From contig CAKPVW010000017.1 of assembly GCA_934196075.1 (NCBI GenBank), forward strand, positions 1-35,405: a stretch of 35,405 nucleotides of DNA, in the 5' to 3' direction. The DNA is from an uncultured Anaerovibrio sp. Lineage in GTDB: Bacteria; Bacillota; Negativicutes; Selenomonadales; Selenomonadaceae. Below the pieces are notes generated by a model. That model ran no database searches, was not told where the DNA came from, and saw nothing but the letters and a program-made list of their open reading frames with translations. The translations under genes and the position numbers were made by a program. Shown here piece after piece: positions 8,145 through 16,421 of the stretch (its first letter is position 1; every line of letters starts with the position of its first letter).

Positions 8145-10235
8145 TCAGCCTCTGATTTTTTTCTTTGCTGGTGCCAAAATACGGGCACTATTCAATACTA
8201 CAGCCAAGGTCGCTGTGTTGTGAATAACTGCGGCCCAAAGAGGCGTGATTACACCTAAAGCACCTAAAAGCATGGCTGCTGAGTTGACAGTTATGGTAGC
8301 CATGAAATTCTGATGAATCAAATCCATGGTTCTTCTGCCCAACTGCTGTGCTTCAATCAAACGGCTAGGATCCTCAGAACGAATGGTGACTGCTGATGAT
8401 TCGGCAGCCAAATCTGTCTGACGACTGCCTAGGGTTACGCCTACATGGGCAAAGGCCAAAGCCGGTGCATCGTTGATACCATCACCAACCATCATAACAG
8501 TACCACGTTTCTTTAGCTTCATCACATAGTTGGCCTTGTCCTCTGGCAATACCTCTGCGTGATAGGAATCAATATCCATTTCCTGAGCCACCTTGGCGGC
8601 TACAGCCTTGGAATCTCCTGTCAGCATCACAATTTCATCTACACCGTAACGGCGCATCTGGTTCAGAGTCTTTTTCATCAAAGGGCGAATTGGATCCTTG
8701 ATGCCGATAACTCCCATGAGCTGGCCATTGCAGGCTACATATATATAGCCCATGGTCAAATCCTCCAGTATGAACTGATCCATACCGGCAACACCGCTTT
8801 CCACCATAAATTTGGCACTGCCTACCAGCACATCTCCCCCTTGATAGTCCTCAAAGGCAGGTACAGTAGCACTCATGCCACGGGCTACCACGGTTTTGGA
8901 GGTTTTGTGCTGAGGCACAGTCCACTCATGCTCTTTGACATATTTTTGAATTGCCACCGCCAAAGGATGTACGGAATGCTGCTCCGCAGAAGCAGCCAAA
9001 AGCAGCATCTCCTTTTCCTCCACGTTGTTGGCAGTATAAATTTTGGCTACCTGAGGTACACCTACGGTAATAGTACCGGTTTTGTCCAAAACAACGGTAT
9101 CGGTTTCTGCCAGAGCCTCAATATAGTTGCCGCCTTTGACCAAAATACCCTTCTTGGCCGCAGCGCCAATAGAAGCAGAGATTGCGGTAGCGGTAGACAG
9201 CTTCAGACCACAGGAGAAATCAATGAACAGAAGGTTCAATACTCTTTGCCAATCTCTAGTGGCACCATAGACAATGGCTGCCCCCAGGAAGGAAATAGGC
9301 ACCAGCAGATTGGCCATGGTATCTGCAAAGTTCTGCACCGGTGCTCGGCGGGTCTGAGCTTCCTCTACCAAATGCACAATATGGGCTAGAGAGGTGTCCT
9401 TACCTACCTTTTCCACCAAAATCTGCAGCTCGCCAGCCTCAACCACACTGCCAGCATATACAGACAAGCCCTTGCGCTTCATGGCAGGAGCAGATTCACC
9501 GGTAATGGAAGCCTGATTTACGGCAGCAGTTCCTTCCAATACCCGGCCATCAATACAGATTTTTTCACCAGTATGGGAGGCAATAACATCTCCCACCTTC
9601 AGCTCCTGTACAGGCACCTTGCGCTCTACGCCATTTTCCACCAGCCATACATAAGGCTGGTTCAAATCCAAAAGACCGGAAATATTGCTTCTAGCCTTTT
9701 CCGCAGCATAGCTGGTAAGCATTTCTGCACCGTTGGAGAGAGCCAGCAGACTAAGACTGGATTCCGGCTTGCCTGCCAGAACAGAGGCAATAACCGCTGT
9801 GGCTGTCAGGGTATCGGCATTGGGGCGGTTGTCCCGTACCAGACCAGTAACACCGTTTTTGATGAAATTGCGGGCAATATACATTATCATAAGGCTCCGC
9901 AGCACCTTACAGCTAACAAAGGCCGCCGGAGATACCTTTTTGAGTATCTGCATAGCCGCAAAACTGCCTACGGAAATAATGGCCTCACGACGGTAGTCTG
10001 CCATATCCATAGACTCCTCCATAGAGGGAGCGCTGGTCTTGCAGGCTGATTTTACCATGGTCTGTATCTGCCCAGCAGGCAGAGGGCCACGATACCAGAT
10101 GGTAACAAAATTATTATTTACTGCCACAGATACCACGGCGGGCAGGGTGCGAAGCCTTGCCCCTAGCACACGTCCTTCCTGCACAGAAAGACGTGCCTGC
10201 AATGGTACACGACAGCTGTTAAAGGATTTCATCAT
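8145..10235 (-). CDS. P1B-type metal-transporting ATPase with F-S-C in place of CPC
   Basis: A 696-residue heavy-metal-type P-ATPase. All catalytic elements are visible: TGES (about residues 245-248), phosphorylated Asp384 in VVLDKTGTIT, MLTGDSK and MVGDGINDAPALAFAHVGVTLG. The N-terminal ~65 residues look like a ferredoxin-like HMA fold without a CXXC motif (GARLRTLPAVVSVAVNNNF). The metal-site motif in membrane helix 6, usually CPC/CPH/SPC, reads FIDFSCGLKLSTATAIS, so the proline is a Ser and only one Cys (342) remains. That points to a divergent metal specificity, perhaps like the atypical Mn/Zn exporters; this is inference. The frame is open to 10313, but ATG at 10235 overlaps the upstream stop as ATGA and has GAAGGG 9 bases ahead, so coupling supports that start. 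Confidence 0.88.
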   Translation of the reverse strand: MMKSFNSCRVPLQARLSVQEGRVLGARLRTLPAVVSVAVNNNFVTIWYRGPLPAGQIQTMVKSACKTSAPSMEESMDMADYRREAIISVGSFAAMQILKKVSPAAFVSCKVLRSLMIMYIARNFIKNGVTGLVRDNRPNADTLTATAVIASVLAGKPESSLSLLALSNGAEMLTSYAAEKARSNISGLLDLNQPYVWLVENGVERKVPVQELKVGDVIASHTGEKICIDGRVLEGTAAVNQASITGESAPAMKRKGLSVYAGSVVEAGELQILVEKVGKDTSLAHIVHLVEEAQTRRAPVQNFADTMANLLVPISFLGAAIVYGATRDWQRVLNLLFIDFSCGLKLSTATAISASIGAAAKKGILVKGGNYIEALAETDTVVLDKTGTITVGVPQVAKIYTANNVEEKEMLLLAASAEQHSVHPLAVAIQKYVKEHEWTVPQHKTSKTVVARGMSATVPAFEDYQGGDVLVGSAKFMVESGVAGMDQFILEDLTMGYIYVACNGQLMGVIGIKDPIRPLMKKTLNQMRRYGVDEIVMLTGDSKAVAAKVAQEMDIDSYHAEVLPEDKANYVMKLKKRGTVMMVGDGINDAPALAFAHVGVTLGSRQTDLAAESSAVTIRSEDPSRLIEAQQLGRRTMDLIHQNFMATITVNSAAMLLGALGVITPLWAAVIHNTATLAVVLNSARILAPAKKKIRG

Positions 10236-10885
10236 CCTCGCCATCCCTTCATTAGATGCAATGCCCACCAAATCATGGATGGGCCTGTTGGACGCTGGCC
10301 TAGAAGCAGGCATTTCCTAATACCTCTAATCAAAAATATCAGAGAAATCAAGGCAGAAATATCAAAGCTATTGCCCGTAATACTGCGTACCTGCTTGTTT
10401 AGGAAGGAGCCGGTGCCGCTCCAGCTTTTGGCGTAAGAGGTAGGTTCCTTGAAAGTAGGATTTTCCTCTGCCTCCACAACAGTCATACGCTGACGGAGCT
10501 TTTCCATGAAATTATTCATGGAAACCTCATTTTCCTCAGATGGATAAAACTCTATCAGCAAACTGCCAGTGGTAGGATTAGCCTTTACCTCCAAGACTAT
10601 TTCCAAACGAGCCAGCTGCTGCTCCAATAGCTTTGCCAAAGGAGCATTATCCACCAGAGCTGCCATGCGGTAGCGGCGGCGTCCAGCCAGACTGCTGACC
10701 AGAGCAAACTCCGGCACTAAAGCAGGTTGGATTTCCACTGGCGTATTGGCTTTGCCTGTGCCGACTCTGCCGGCACTGCCATTCCGATAGCCGGAACTGC
10801 CACAGCTGCCGCCTCTGCCAGCAATCATATCATGAATGGTGGTACCTATAGAGGCCCCCATCATAATTCCGGAAACAAACGACAT
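10232..10885 (-). CDS. HMA2-like membrane-associated protein
   Basis: 217 residues. The N-terminus MSFVSGIMMGASIGTTIHDM is a small Gly-rich membrane-inserting segment followed by a Gly/Ser/Arg-rich linker. The centre (about 78-135; YRMAALVDNAPLAKLLEQQL, then TTGSLLIEFYP) has the alternating pattern of an HMA-like ferredoxin fold but no CXXC. A second hydrophobic segment (FDISALISLIFLIRGIRKCL) lies near the C-terminus. It is sandwiched between another HMA2-like gene (4-base gap) and the ATPase (4-base ATGA overlap), so it is most likely a partner or regulatory subunit of the ATPase. The AGGAGG ribosome binding site lies 7 bases before the ATG. Function beyond this is not known. Confidence 0.75.
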   Translation of the reverse strand: MSFVSGIMMGASIGTTIHDMIAGRGGSCGSSGYRNGSAGRVGTGKANTPVEIQPALVPEFALVSSLAGRRRYRMAALVDNAPLAKLLEQQLARLEIVLEVKANPTTGSLLIEFYPSEENEVSMNNFMEKLRQRMTVVEAEENPTFKEPTSYAKSWSGTGSFLNKQVRSITGNSFDISALISLIFLIRGIRKCLLLGQRPTGPSMIWWALHLMKGWRG

Positions 10886-10889
10886 AACA

Positions 10890-11396
10890 TTACCTCCTTA
10901 CATGGGTTTTGATATATTCCTCTACCTTGGTCAGCTCCTTGTTGGTATGAAGAAGCTGAGGGGTATATTTTATCAGAATAGAGCCAGTTACTTCATTAAC
11001 CTCTACTTCACTAAGCTCCTTGTAACTTCTCAAATAATCCTTGACCTTGCGGCAGTTGGCAGGATTGCCTATCAGCTGCTTGCTGTATAGACGCACTCTA
11101 CCTGGCACATAGGCAGCCACCTCTACGGTACGGATAAACATATCTATTTTATTTTTAGGGATATTCACAAAATCCATGATTCCCATTTTTTTCACGCCCT
11201 TTTGAATATCGTTTTTCACCTTGGTGCCATGCTGCCAGGTATGTACCGCTGATAGTCCCAGCCAGCATACACCACTCCAAAAATGGAGCTGCTTGTTTTT
11301 ACCTGCCAGGGAAGCCGCAGTCATAACTGCCGAGGCCGCCATAGGCACAGACAGAGGAAGCTGTTTCAAAGATTTTTTCATATTGTCCAATGTCAT
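10890..11396 (-). CDS. HMA2-like protein with N-terminal membrane segments
   Basis: 168 residues. Two hydrophobic stretches near the N-terminus (LPLSVPMAASAVMTAASLAG and LHFWSGVCWLGLSAVHTW) precede a soluble HMA2-type domain (about 95-160) with YVPGRVRLYSKQLIG, in which PGR-R is typical of these domains, and VEVNEVTGSILIKYTP. There is no metal-binding CXXC. It lies 4 bases upstream of the second HMA2 gene and 1 base downstream of a small ORF. The frame extends to a GTG at 11444, but that extension lies inside the small ORF and lacks a ribosome binding site; ATG at 11396 has GGGG 7 bases upstream. Confidence 0.75.
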   Translation of the reverse strand: MTLDNMKKSLKQLPLSVPMAASAVMTAASLAGKNKQLHFWSGVCWLGLSAVHTWQHGTKVKNDIQKGVKKMGIMDFVNIPKNKIDMFIRTVEVAAYVPGRVRLYSKQLIGNPANCRKVKDYLRSYKELSEVEVNEVTGSILIKYTPQLLHTNKELTKVEEYIKTHVRR

Positions 11397-11397
11397 A

Positions 11398-11475
11398 TTA
11401 TCGCCCCAATTTTCCTTTAAAGTCCAAAAAAGAGGCTGCTGCACTCTCTATGATGCTACTATCCGAATCATGCAT
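11398..11475 (-). CDS. Possible 25-residue small ORF in the HMA/ATPase operon
   Basis: Short reading frame starting MHDSDSSIIESAAAS, ending LGR, with no similarity I recognise. A GGAGG at 11483-11487 sits exactly 7 bases before its ATG, better placed than the site of the following gene. Its TAA is followed after one base by the next ATG (TAATATG). It may be a coupling leader for the HMA2 gene or an acidic micropeptide. Its N-terminal half is Ser/Asp-rich. It lies 27 bases downstream of the 68-residue gene. The evidence is arrangement and ribosome binding site only. Confidence 0.45.
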   Translation of the reverse strand: MHDSDSSIIESAAASFLDFKGKLGR

Positions 11476-11502
11476 GCAACAACCTCCATCTTTGCTGGGA
11501 AA

Positions 11503-11709
11503 TTACTCAGCCTTGGCAGCTTCCTGAGCTGCAATCAGATCCTCCAGCTCCTCCTTCTGACGCTGAAGCTCAGCCAATGGAACCTGACCTGCTGGAGCTG
11601 CCTGAATAGCGTTCATCTGCTGCTCACGCTCCTGCATGAAGCGATAGCCGAATACGCCGGCAACAGCACCTACAGCCAAGCCAATCCAAAAATCTGTCTT
11701 CTGAAACAT
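11503..11709 (-). CDS. Small single-pass membrane protein with coiled coil
   Basis: 68 residues, first gene of the HMA/P-type ATPase operon. MFQKTDFWIGLAVGAVAGVF is a Gly-rich membrane segment (about residues 7-25). The rest (LAELQRQKEELEDLIAAQEA) is a charged, heptad-like helix. This resembles YtxH-type small envelope proteins in layout, though I do not assign it to a named family. The open frame extends 64 codons upstream, but the upstream part is AT-rich with no coding character, and GGAGG sits 7 bases before the ATG at 11709. Confidence 0.7.
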   Translation of the reverse strand: MFQKTDFWIGLAVGAVAGVFGYRFMQEREQQMNAIQAAPAGQVPLAELQRQKEELEDLIAAQEAAKAE

Positions 11710-11920
11710 AGTGATTCCTCCTAATAATAAATCATACACTACCCTATAAACAATATCCTTATAGCTTAAAAGATAAAGGGCAGTCGCTATATGCTTAATA
11801 TTTATAATCTCGACATAATATCCAATACCTATGAAGTTCAAGGAAATTGGAGGCTTGATTATAATAAACATATAGCTATTCCATATCGTAGTTATTTCCA
11901 ACTACAACCCACATTTTACT

Positions 11921-11949
11921 ACATTATAAAATACTTGTAAAATTATCAA
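11921..11949 (-). promoter_or_regulatory. Candidate promoter of the HMA/ATPase operon
   Basis: On the minus strand TTGATA (11944-11949) is followed after 17 bases by TAATGT (11921-11926); an exact TATAAT (11923-11928) is at 15 bases. It would leave a leader of about 205 bases before the 68-residue gene. No other convincing promoter is seen in 11710-12100. Confidence 0.35.
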
Positions 11950-12025
11950 AAACTTAATTTCATAAGTATTTTGTATACTTTTCCTAATTAACTGCAATAA
12001 CTGCTATATTTAAGACTAATTCTAT

Positions 12026-12088
12026 AATGAGTTTGATTATCAATACCTTTTATTGTTAGTAAGAATGAGTCTCAATATTAATCTCATT
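12026..12088. promoter_or_regulatory. AATGAG/CTCATT repeats upstream of the metal operon
   Basis: AATGAG occurs at 12026-12031 and 12064-12069, with CTCATT at 12083-12088; the last two form a 6-bp inverted repeat 13 bases apart. TGAGTCTCA (12066-12074) is itself a palindrome, and TTGATTATCAA (12033-12043) is partly dyad-symmetric. The AT-rich, partly symmetric sequence is reminiscent of metalloregulator (Fur/MntR-like) sites, but matches no consensus well. Confidence 0.25.
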
Positions 12089-12103
12089 TTCTTTCAATAG
12101 TAA

Positions 12104-12129
12104 AAGCAGGCAAAAAAATACCCCTGCCT
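12104..12129 (-). terminator. Possible terminator of the ABC-F gene
   Basis: On the minus strand AGGCAGG and CCTGCTT pair (7 bp, one G-U) about 60 bases past the ABC-F stop. The loop, rather than the tail, carries the T-run, so strength is doubtful. Confidence 0.35.
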
Positions 12130-12189
12130 AAGATTCAACAAAGCAATTTAGAACATCATACTTTGCCTCATCATAGCAGGGATATATAT

Positions 12190-13746
12190 TTAAATAATTT
12201 TTGTTGTCCAGCCTTCGATATTCCAAATGCTGTCTACCCAGTCCTCATAGAAATCAGGCTCGTGAGATACCAACAAGATGGAGCCTTTGTATTCCTTCAG
12301 CGCTCGCTTCAGTTCTGCCTTGGCCTCCACATCCAAATGATTGGTAGGCTCATCCAATACCAGCAAATTCACTGGCTTCTGCATAATCTTGCAAAGTCTT
12401 ACCTTGGCAGCCTCACCACCGGACAATACCATCATTTTGCTGGTAATATGCTCATTGGTTAGACCACAGGCCGCTAAAGCAGACCGTACCTCAAATTCAG
12501 TCATGCCAGGATATTCCTGCCAGATTTCCTCAATGGCAGTATTGTCATTGCCACGGTTGGATTCCTGCTCAAAATATCCGGGAGAAACAAATTCCCCTAA
12601 CTCTATATGACCGGCCATAGGCTTTATCTGGCCCAGCAGGGTTTTCAGCAAAGTGGTTTTGCCTAGGCCGTTAACACCACGGAGAGCTACCTTTTTGCCC
12701 CGCTCCAGCTGGATATCCACAGGATTGGTCAAAGGAGTATCATAGCCCAGTACCAACCGCTTGGCTTCAATTACGAAACGACTAGGGGTTCTATCCATCT
12801 GAAAATTGAAATGAGGCTTTGGCTTTTCCGTACGTTTTTCCAACAGCTCCATTTTGTCCAACCGTTTCTGACGGGAATTAGCCATGCCTCTGGTAGCCAC
12901 TCTGGCCTTGTTTCGCTGAATGAAGTCCTTTTCCTTGGCAATCTCCGCCTGCTGCCGCTCATAGGCTGCATCCTCCTGACGGCGCTTGATGGCATACATT
13001 TCCTGAAATTTCTCATAACTGCCAGTATATCTGGTCAGAGTAGCATTTTCCACATGATAGATAACATTGGTAACCGCATTCAGGAATGGTACATCGTGAG
13101 ATACCAGAATAAAGGCATTCTCATAACCCTGCAAATAGGTTTTCAGCCATTCAATATGCTCCACATCCAGGAAGTTAGTTGGCTCGTCCAAAATCAATAT
13201 ATCCGGACTCTGCAGCAGCAGCTTGGTCAACAGGACCTTGGTGCGCTGTCCACCAGAAAGGGCATCTACCGGCTTGTCCAGACCAATATCCCGCAGGCCC
13301 AGTCCTCCGGCTACCTCCTCTATTTTGCTATCCAAGGTGTAGAAGCTATGGGCCTCCAGAATATCCTGAATATCTCCCACATCAGCCATCATTTTGTCCA
13401 TTTCCTCTGGGGCAGCCTCAGCCATTTTGTCATAAGCCGCCAGCATTTCCTGCTCCAGCTTATACATTTCATCAAAGGCTGTTTTCAGCACATCACGGAT
13501 GGTCATCCCAGGCTTGAGAACAGCATGCTGATCCAGATAGCCAGTGGTTACTCGCTTGGCCCATTCTACCTTGCCCTCATCTGGTGTCATCTGCCCAGTA
13601 ATAATGGACAAAAAGGTGGATTTACCCTCACCATTGGCACCAATCAAAGCAATATGCTCTCCCTTTAGCAACCGAAAAGAGGCATCCTCAAAAATAGTCC
13701 GCCCACCAAAACCATGAGACATATGCTCAACATTCAAAATACTCAA
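12190..13746 (-). CDS. ABC-F family ATPase
   Basis: A 518-residue protein with two ABC nucleotide-binding domains and no membrane segments; ABC-F proteins act on the ribosome as translation factors or antibiotic-protection factors. First domain: Walker A GANGEGKST, signature LSGGQRTKVLL, Walker B LILDEPTNFLD. Then a charged helical linker (about 230-310, rich in Lys/Arg/Glu). Second domain: GVNGLGKTT, LSGGEAAKVRL, LVLDEPTNHLD. The layout resembles the housekeeping YbiT/YkpA group more than resistance types. The start is a TTG: AAAGGG at 13755-13760 is 8 bases from the TTG at 13746, giving the family-typical MSILNVEHMSHGFGG, and only 2 bases from the TTG at 13752. It has its own promoter, so it is not part of the RiPP operon. 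Confidence 0.9.
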   Translation of the reverse strand: MSILNVEHMSHGFGGRTIFEDASFRLLKGEHIALIGANGEGKSTFLSIITGQMTPDEGKVEWAKRVTTGYLDQHAVLKPGMTIRDVLKTAFDEMYKLEQEMLAAYDKMAEAAPEEMDKMMADVGDIQDILEAHSFYTLDSKIEEVAGGLGLRDIGLDKPVDALSGGQRTKVLLTKLLLQSPDILILDEPTNFLDVEHIEWLKTYLQGYENAFILVSHDVPFLNAVTNVIYHVENATLTRYTGSYEKFQEMYAIKRRQEDAAYERQQAEIAKEKDFIQRNKARVATRGMANSRQKRLDKMELLEKRTEKPKPHFNFQMDRTPSRFVIEAKRLVLGYDTPLTNPVDIQLERGKKVALRGVNGLGKTTLLKTLLGQIKPMAGHIELGEFVSPGYFEQESNRGNDNTAIEEIWQEYPGMTEFEVRSALAACGLTNEHITSKMMVLSGGEAAKVRLCKIMQKPVNLLVLDEPTNHLDVEAKAELKRALKEYKGSILLVSHEPDFYEDWVDSIWNIEGWTTKII

Positions 13747-13799
13747 ATACAAAACCCTTTCTATTATTCAACAGGTGTTTTCTCAAATCTAGCTATTTA

Positions 13800-13827
13800 A
13801 TTATAGCATAAAAATCATAGAAACCAA
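13800..13827 (-). promoter_or_regulatory. Promoter of the ABC-F gene
   Basis: On the minus strand TTGGTT (13822-13827), 16 bases, then a perfect TATAAT (13800-13805), about 50 bases upstream of the TTG start. It begins directly after the hairpin that closes the RiPP operon. Confidence 0.65.
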
Positions 13828-13831
13828 TAGC

Positions 13832-13851
13832 CCCCATGGAAAACCACGGGG
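13832..13851 (-). terminator. Terminator-like hairpin at the end of the RiPP operon
   Basis: On the minus strand CCCCGTGG and CCATGGGG pair (8 bp with one G-U, 4-base T loop), 6 bases after the stop codon of the last exporter gene. The T-tract after it is poor, so some read-through into the ABC-F gene is possible. Confidence 0.55.
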
Positions 13852-13857
13852 ACCTTT

Positions 13858-16410
13858 TCATATTTCCTGCCGGCGGACTAATTCGCCAAAAAGCTGGCAG
13901 CTTTGCCGCAATTCCTCAAAGGTTCCTTGAGCCACAATGGCACCTTTGTCTAAAACTACAATTTTATCTGCCTTGCGAATGGTACTCAGCCGATGCGCCA
14001 CCACAATTCGTGTGGCAGATAATCCCTCCATGGTGCGGGAAACAATTCCCTGGGTTACATTATCCATAGAACGGGTAGCTTCATCAAAAATAAGAATTTT
14101 GGCCTTGCCTACCAAGGAGCGGGCTACCAGAATACGCTGTTTCTGTCCCCCAGATATATTTGTGCCATTTTCACTAATTATGGTGTGCATCCCCATAGGC
14201 ATATGGCGGATATCCTCTGCTAGACCTACCATTTCTGCCGCCTGCCAAGCATCATCTATGGTAAGGGGCAAGGAGCCAATAATATTGCTGAGAATATTTC
14301 CTGCCATAATCCGCCCTTGCTGCATAACCACGCCCATCTGGCGTCTCACCGAGGCCACATCCAGGCTATTCAAATCCTGCCCATCATACTGCACCAACCC
14401 TCGTTCTGGCCGTTCTAATCCCAGCAGAATACGCACCAAGGTGGATTTGCCGCAGCCGGAACTGCCTACCAATGCCACAAAGCTGCCTGGCTCAATATGA
14501 AGATTTATCTGTTTCAATGCCAGAGGCAAATCTGGCTTATAACGAAAGGACACATCTGTTAAATCTATTTCTCCCTTAAGCTCACCAGCAGAGGGCTTCC
14601 GAAAACCATTTTCGTCCGGAGCCTGCAATACAGGACGAATCAGCTCCAAATCCGTCATCATATCCATAATATTGCTGCAGCTGCTCATAAATCCTGACGC
14701 TGCCGCCCCAAAACCACCCATAGCGGCATAAAAGCTAAGGAAATCTGCCTGAGTCATCAAGGCTTCCCGATTTTTTACGGCATCATCAAAGATAGTCATA
14801 ATCAGATAAAAAACAAAGAAATTCAGTACCATAGGCTGGGCTATGTTCACCAGATTTAAGAAATTCTGCAGCCAGGCAATCTTGCGTTTCCACTGCCACT
14901 CTTGAGCAAACCTTTCACTCCACATATAGAAAGCTCTAGTTTCAGCACCGCCCAGGCGAAATTTATTCAGTCCATCTATAATCTGCACCAATATACCTGA
15001 TACCCCGGCGGCAGCCACTACCTGCCGTCGTTGATATTTTCGCAGCCAGTAGGAAAGCCCAAAGGAAATCAGGCCAAAAACCAGCCAAATAAAACAGCTT
15101 AAAAGGGCCAGCTTAGGGCTGTACCAAAACATAAGCACAACATTAAAAACACCAAAAATGCCATTTAATACACCGTTGGTAATAACACTGGAAAATTTGG
15201 CAGATATACTAGCTATGCCCTGCATCCTTGCGGTCAGCACACCTACATTGTATTTGCGAAAGAAATCTATAGGCAGTCCCAGCAGCTTAATCCAAAGAGC
15301 CGGTTCTGCCGCCCAGCGAATGTTATATTTCATTCTAATTAGGCAAATACTCCGCATGAGGGTAATCACGCTGACAGCCATAGCCGTTACCAGCATAACC
15401 TGAATAACCATTACCAAGGCCTGACGATCATAGGAGGGAATAATATCATTAAATACAGTCTGGGTAATCAATGGGGTAGCTAGGGGCAGCAGGCCAAGCA
15501 AAATACAGCAAAATGCCAAAATTTCATAGTCCTGTGCCCAACAGATACTAGCCGCCCAGCGGAACCATTGCCATAGAGAATCCACACTATCCGGCATCTG
15601 ACGGAAAAAGCAATAGGCCTCCTCCCCTATGTGACTGGCAGTTTCCGCCGTTACCTTATAATGTCTGCCCTGATTAATATCATATATTTCATAGGCATCA
15701 GGGCTTACTGGCAGACAGGCCATAGGAACACCATCCATAAAAACCAGCAGGGTACCCTGATCGGATTTTTCCCAATCTGGCTCTAAAGTCACCCGACGTC
15801 CGAATAACTCCGTATTATTCAAAATATAATCTATGATTTTTCTATCATCATCGTCTTGGTTAAAACGTTCCTGATAAGCAACTATTCTCTGCCTTTTGAT
15901 GCCCATATGCTGTGCCACAAACTTCAGCGCTGTAATCACAGGCCTTTCTCCAGCAATATCTGTATCTACACAATCATCCCAACTGCTGAGAAGTGTCTGC
16001 AACAGACCGTTATAGGCACTGCGACGCAGGGCCTTCCGCCTAACCTGCTTGTGAGATAGTCTCTCATCGTAGAGCTTTTGCTGAGCTTGAAGTTCTGCTT
16101 CATATTTTTCATACTCTGCCTCAGGATTTGCCAAAGCCACAGCATAATTTCCTGCCACCATTTCCTCATAGGATAGCTGCTCGAGAACTACCTCCTCCAC
16201 AGCAATCACCAAAAGGCCCATACCCGCCCTGGCTCCACCACAGGGCACAGTCTGTCCCTTAGATAGAGGCAGCAAAAAACTGCGGGAAATATCTGTATCA
16301 TCCTTCTTCTTGACTATATATAATTCCGCCCGTCCAGATAATATACCAATGTATCTATCCTCCCCGCCAGGCACCCAGTACCATTGGCCAGGCTTGAGCA
16401 TTTCCTGCAT
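13858..16410 (-). CDS. NHLM-type ABC exporter 2 (no peptidase domain)
   Basis: An 850-residue fused permease/ATPase of the type paired with nitrile-hydratase-leader peptides (the family without a C39 domain). The N-terminal ~280 residues are soluble and begin with a small beta-rich, cyclic-nucleotide-binding-like domain (WYWVPGGEDRYIGILSGRAE). Next come six membrane segments (about 290-590), then the ATPase: Walker A VGSSGCGKST, signature ISGGQKQRI (Ile for the usual Leu), Walker B KILIFDEATRSMD, then VVAHRLSTIRKADKI. There is no catalytic Cys region at the N-terminus. It is the last gene of the RiPP operon, 11 bases after exporter 1, with GGAGG 7 bases before the ATG. Probably works as a homodimer or with exporter 1; why two exporters are needed is unknown. 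Confidence 0.88.
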   Translation of the reverse strand: MQEMLKPGQWYWVPGGEDRYIGILSGRAELYIVKKKDDTDISRSFLLPLSKGQTVPCGGARAGMGLLVIAVEEVVLEQLSYEEMVAGNYAVALANPEAEYEKYEAELQAQQKLYDERLSHKQVRRKALRRSAYNGLLQTLLSSWDDCVDTDIAGERPVITALKFVAQHMGIKRQRIVAYQERFNQDDDDRKIIDYILNNTELFGRRVTLEPDWEKSDQGTLLVFMDGVPMACLPVSPDAYEIYDINQGRHYKVTAETASHIGEEAYCFFRQMPDSVDSLWQWFRWAASICWAQDYEILAFCCILLGLLPLATPLITQTVFNDIIPSYDRQALVMVIQVMLVTAMAVSVITLMRSICLIRMKYNIRWAAEPALWIKLLGLPIDFFRKYNVGVLTARMQGIASISAKFSSVITNGVLNGIFGVFNVVLMFWYSPKLALLSCFIWLVFGLISFGLSYWLRKYQRRQVVAAAGVSGILVQIIDGLNKFRLGGAETRAFYMWSERFAQEWQWKRKIAWLQNFLNLVNIAQPMVLNFFVFYLIMTIFDDAVKNREALMTQADFLSFYAAMGGFGAAASGFMSSCSNIMDMMTDLELIRPVLQAPDENGFRKPSAGELKGEIDLTDVSFRYKPDLPLALKQINLHIEPGSFVALVGSSGCGKSTLVRILLGLERPERGLVQYDGQDLNSLDVASVRRQMGVVMQQGRIMAGNILSNIIGSLPLTIDDAWQAAEMVGLAEDIRHMPMGMHTIISENGTNISGGQKQRILVARSLVGKAKILIFDEATRSMDNVTQGIVSRTMEGLSATRIVVAHRLSTIRKADKIVVLDKGAIVAQGTFEELRQSCQLFGELVRRQEI

Positions 16411-16421
16411 TCTGCCACCTC

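Noticed and set aside
8559..9389. 276-codon plus-strand frame opposite the P-type ATPase
   Set aside because: Shadow frame; no recognisable motifs and no ribosome binding site.
10236..10313. Longer N-terminus for the P-type ATPase
   Set aside because: It would lie entirely inside the upstream HMA2 gene; the ATGA coupling point with a ribosome binding site is better.
11710..11901. N-terminal extension of the 68-residue membrane protein by 64 codons
   Set aside because: AT-rich, no start signal; the internal ATG has a strong GGAGG.
12190..13746. ABC-F protein as self-resistance gene of the RiPP operon
   Set aside because: It has its own promoter after a terminator-like hairpin, and its sequence resembles housekeeping ABC-F proteins; adjacency alone is not enough.
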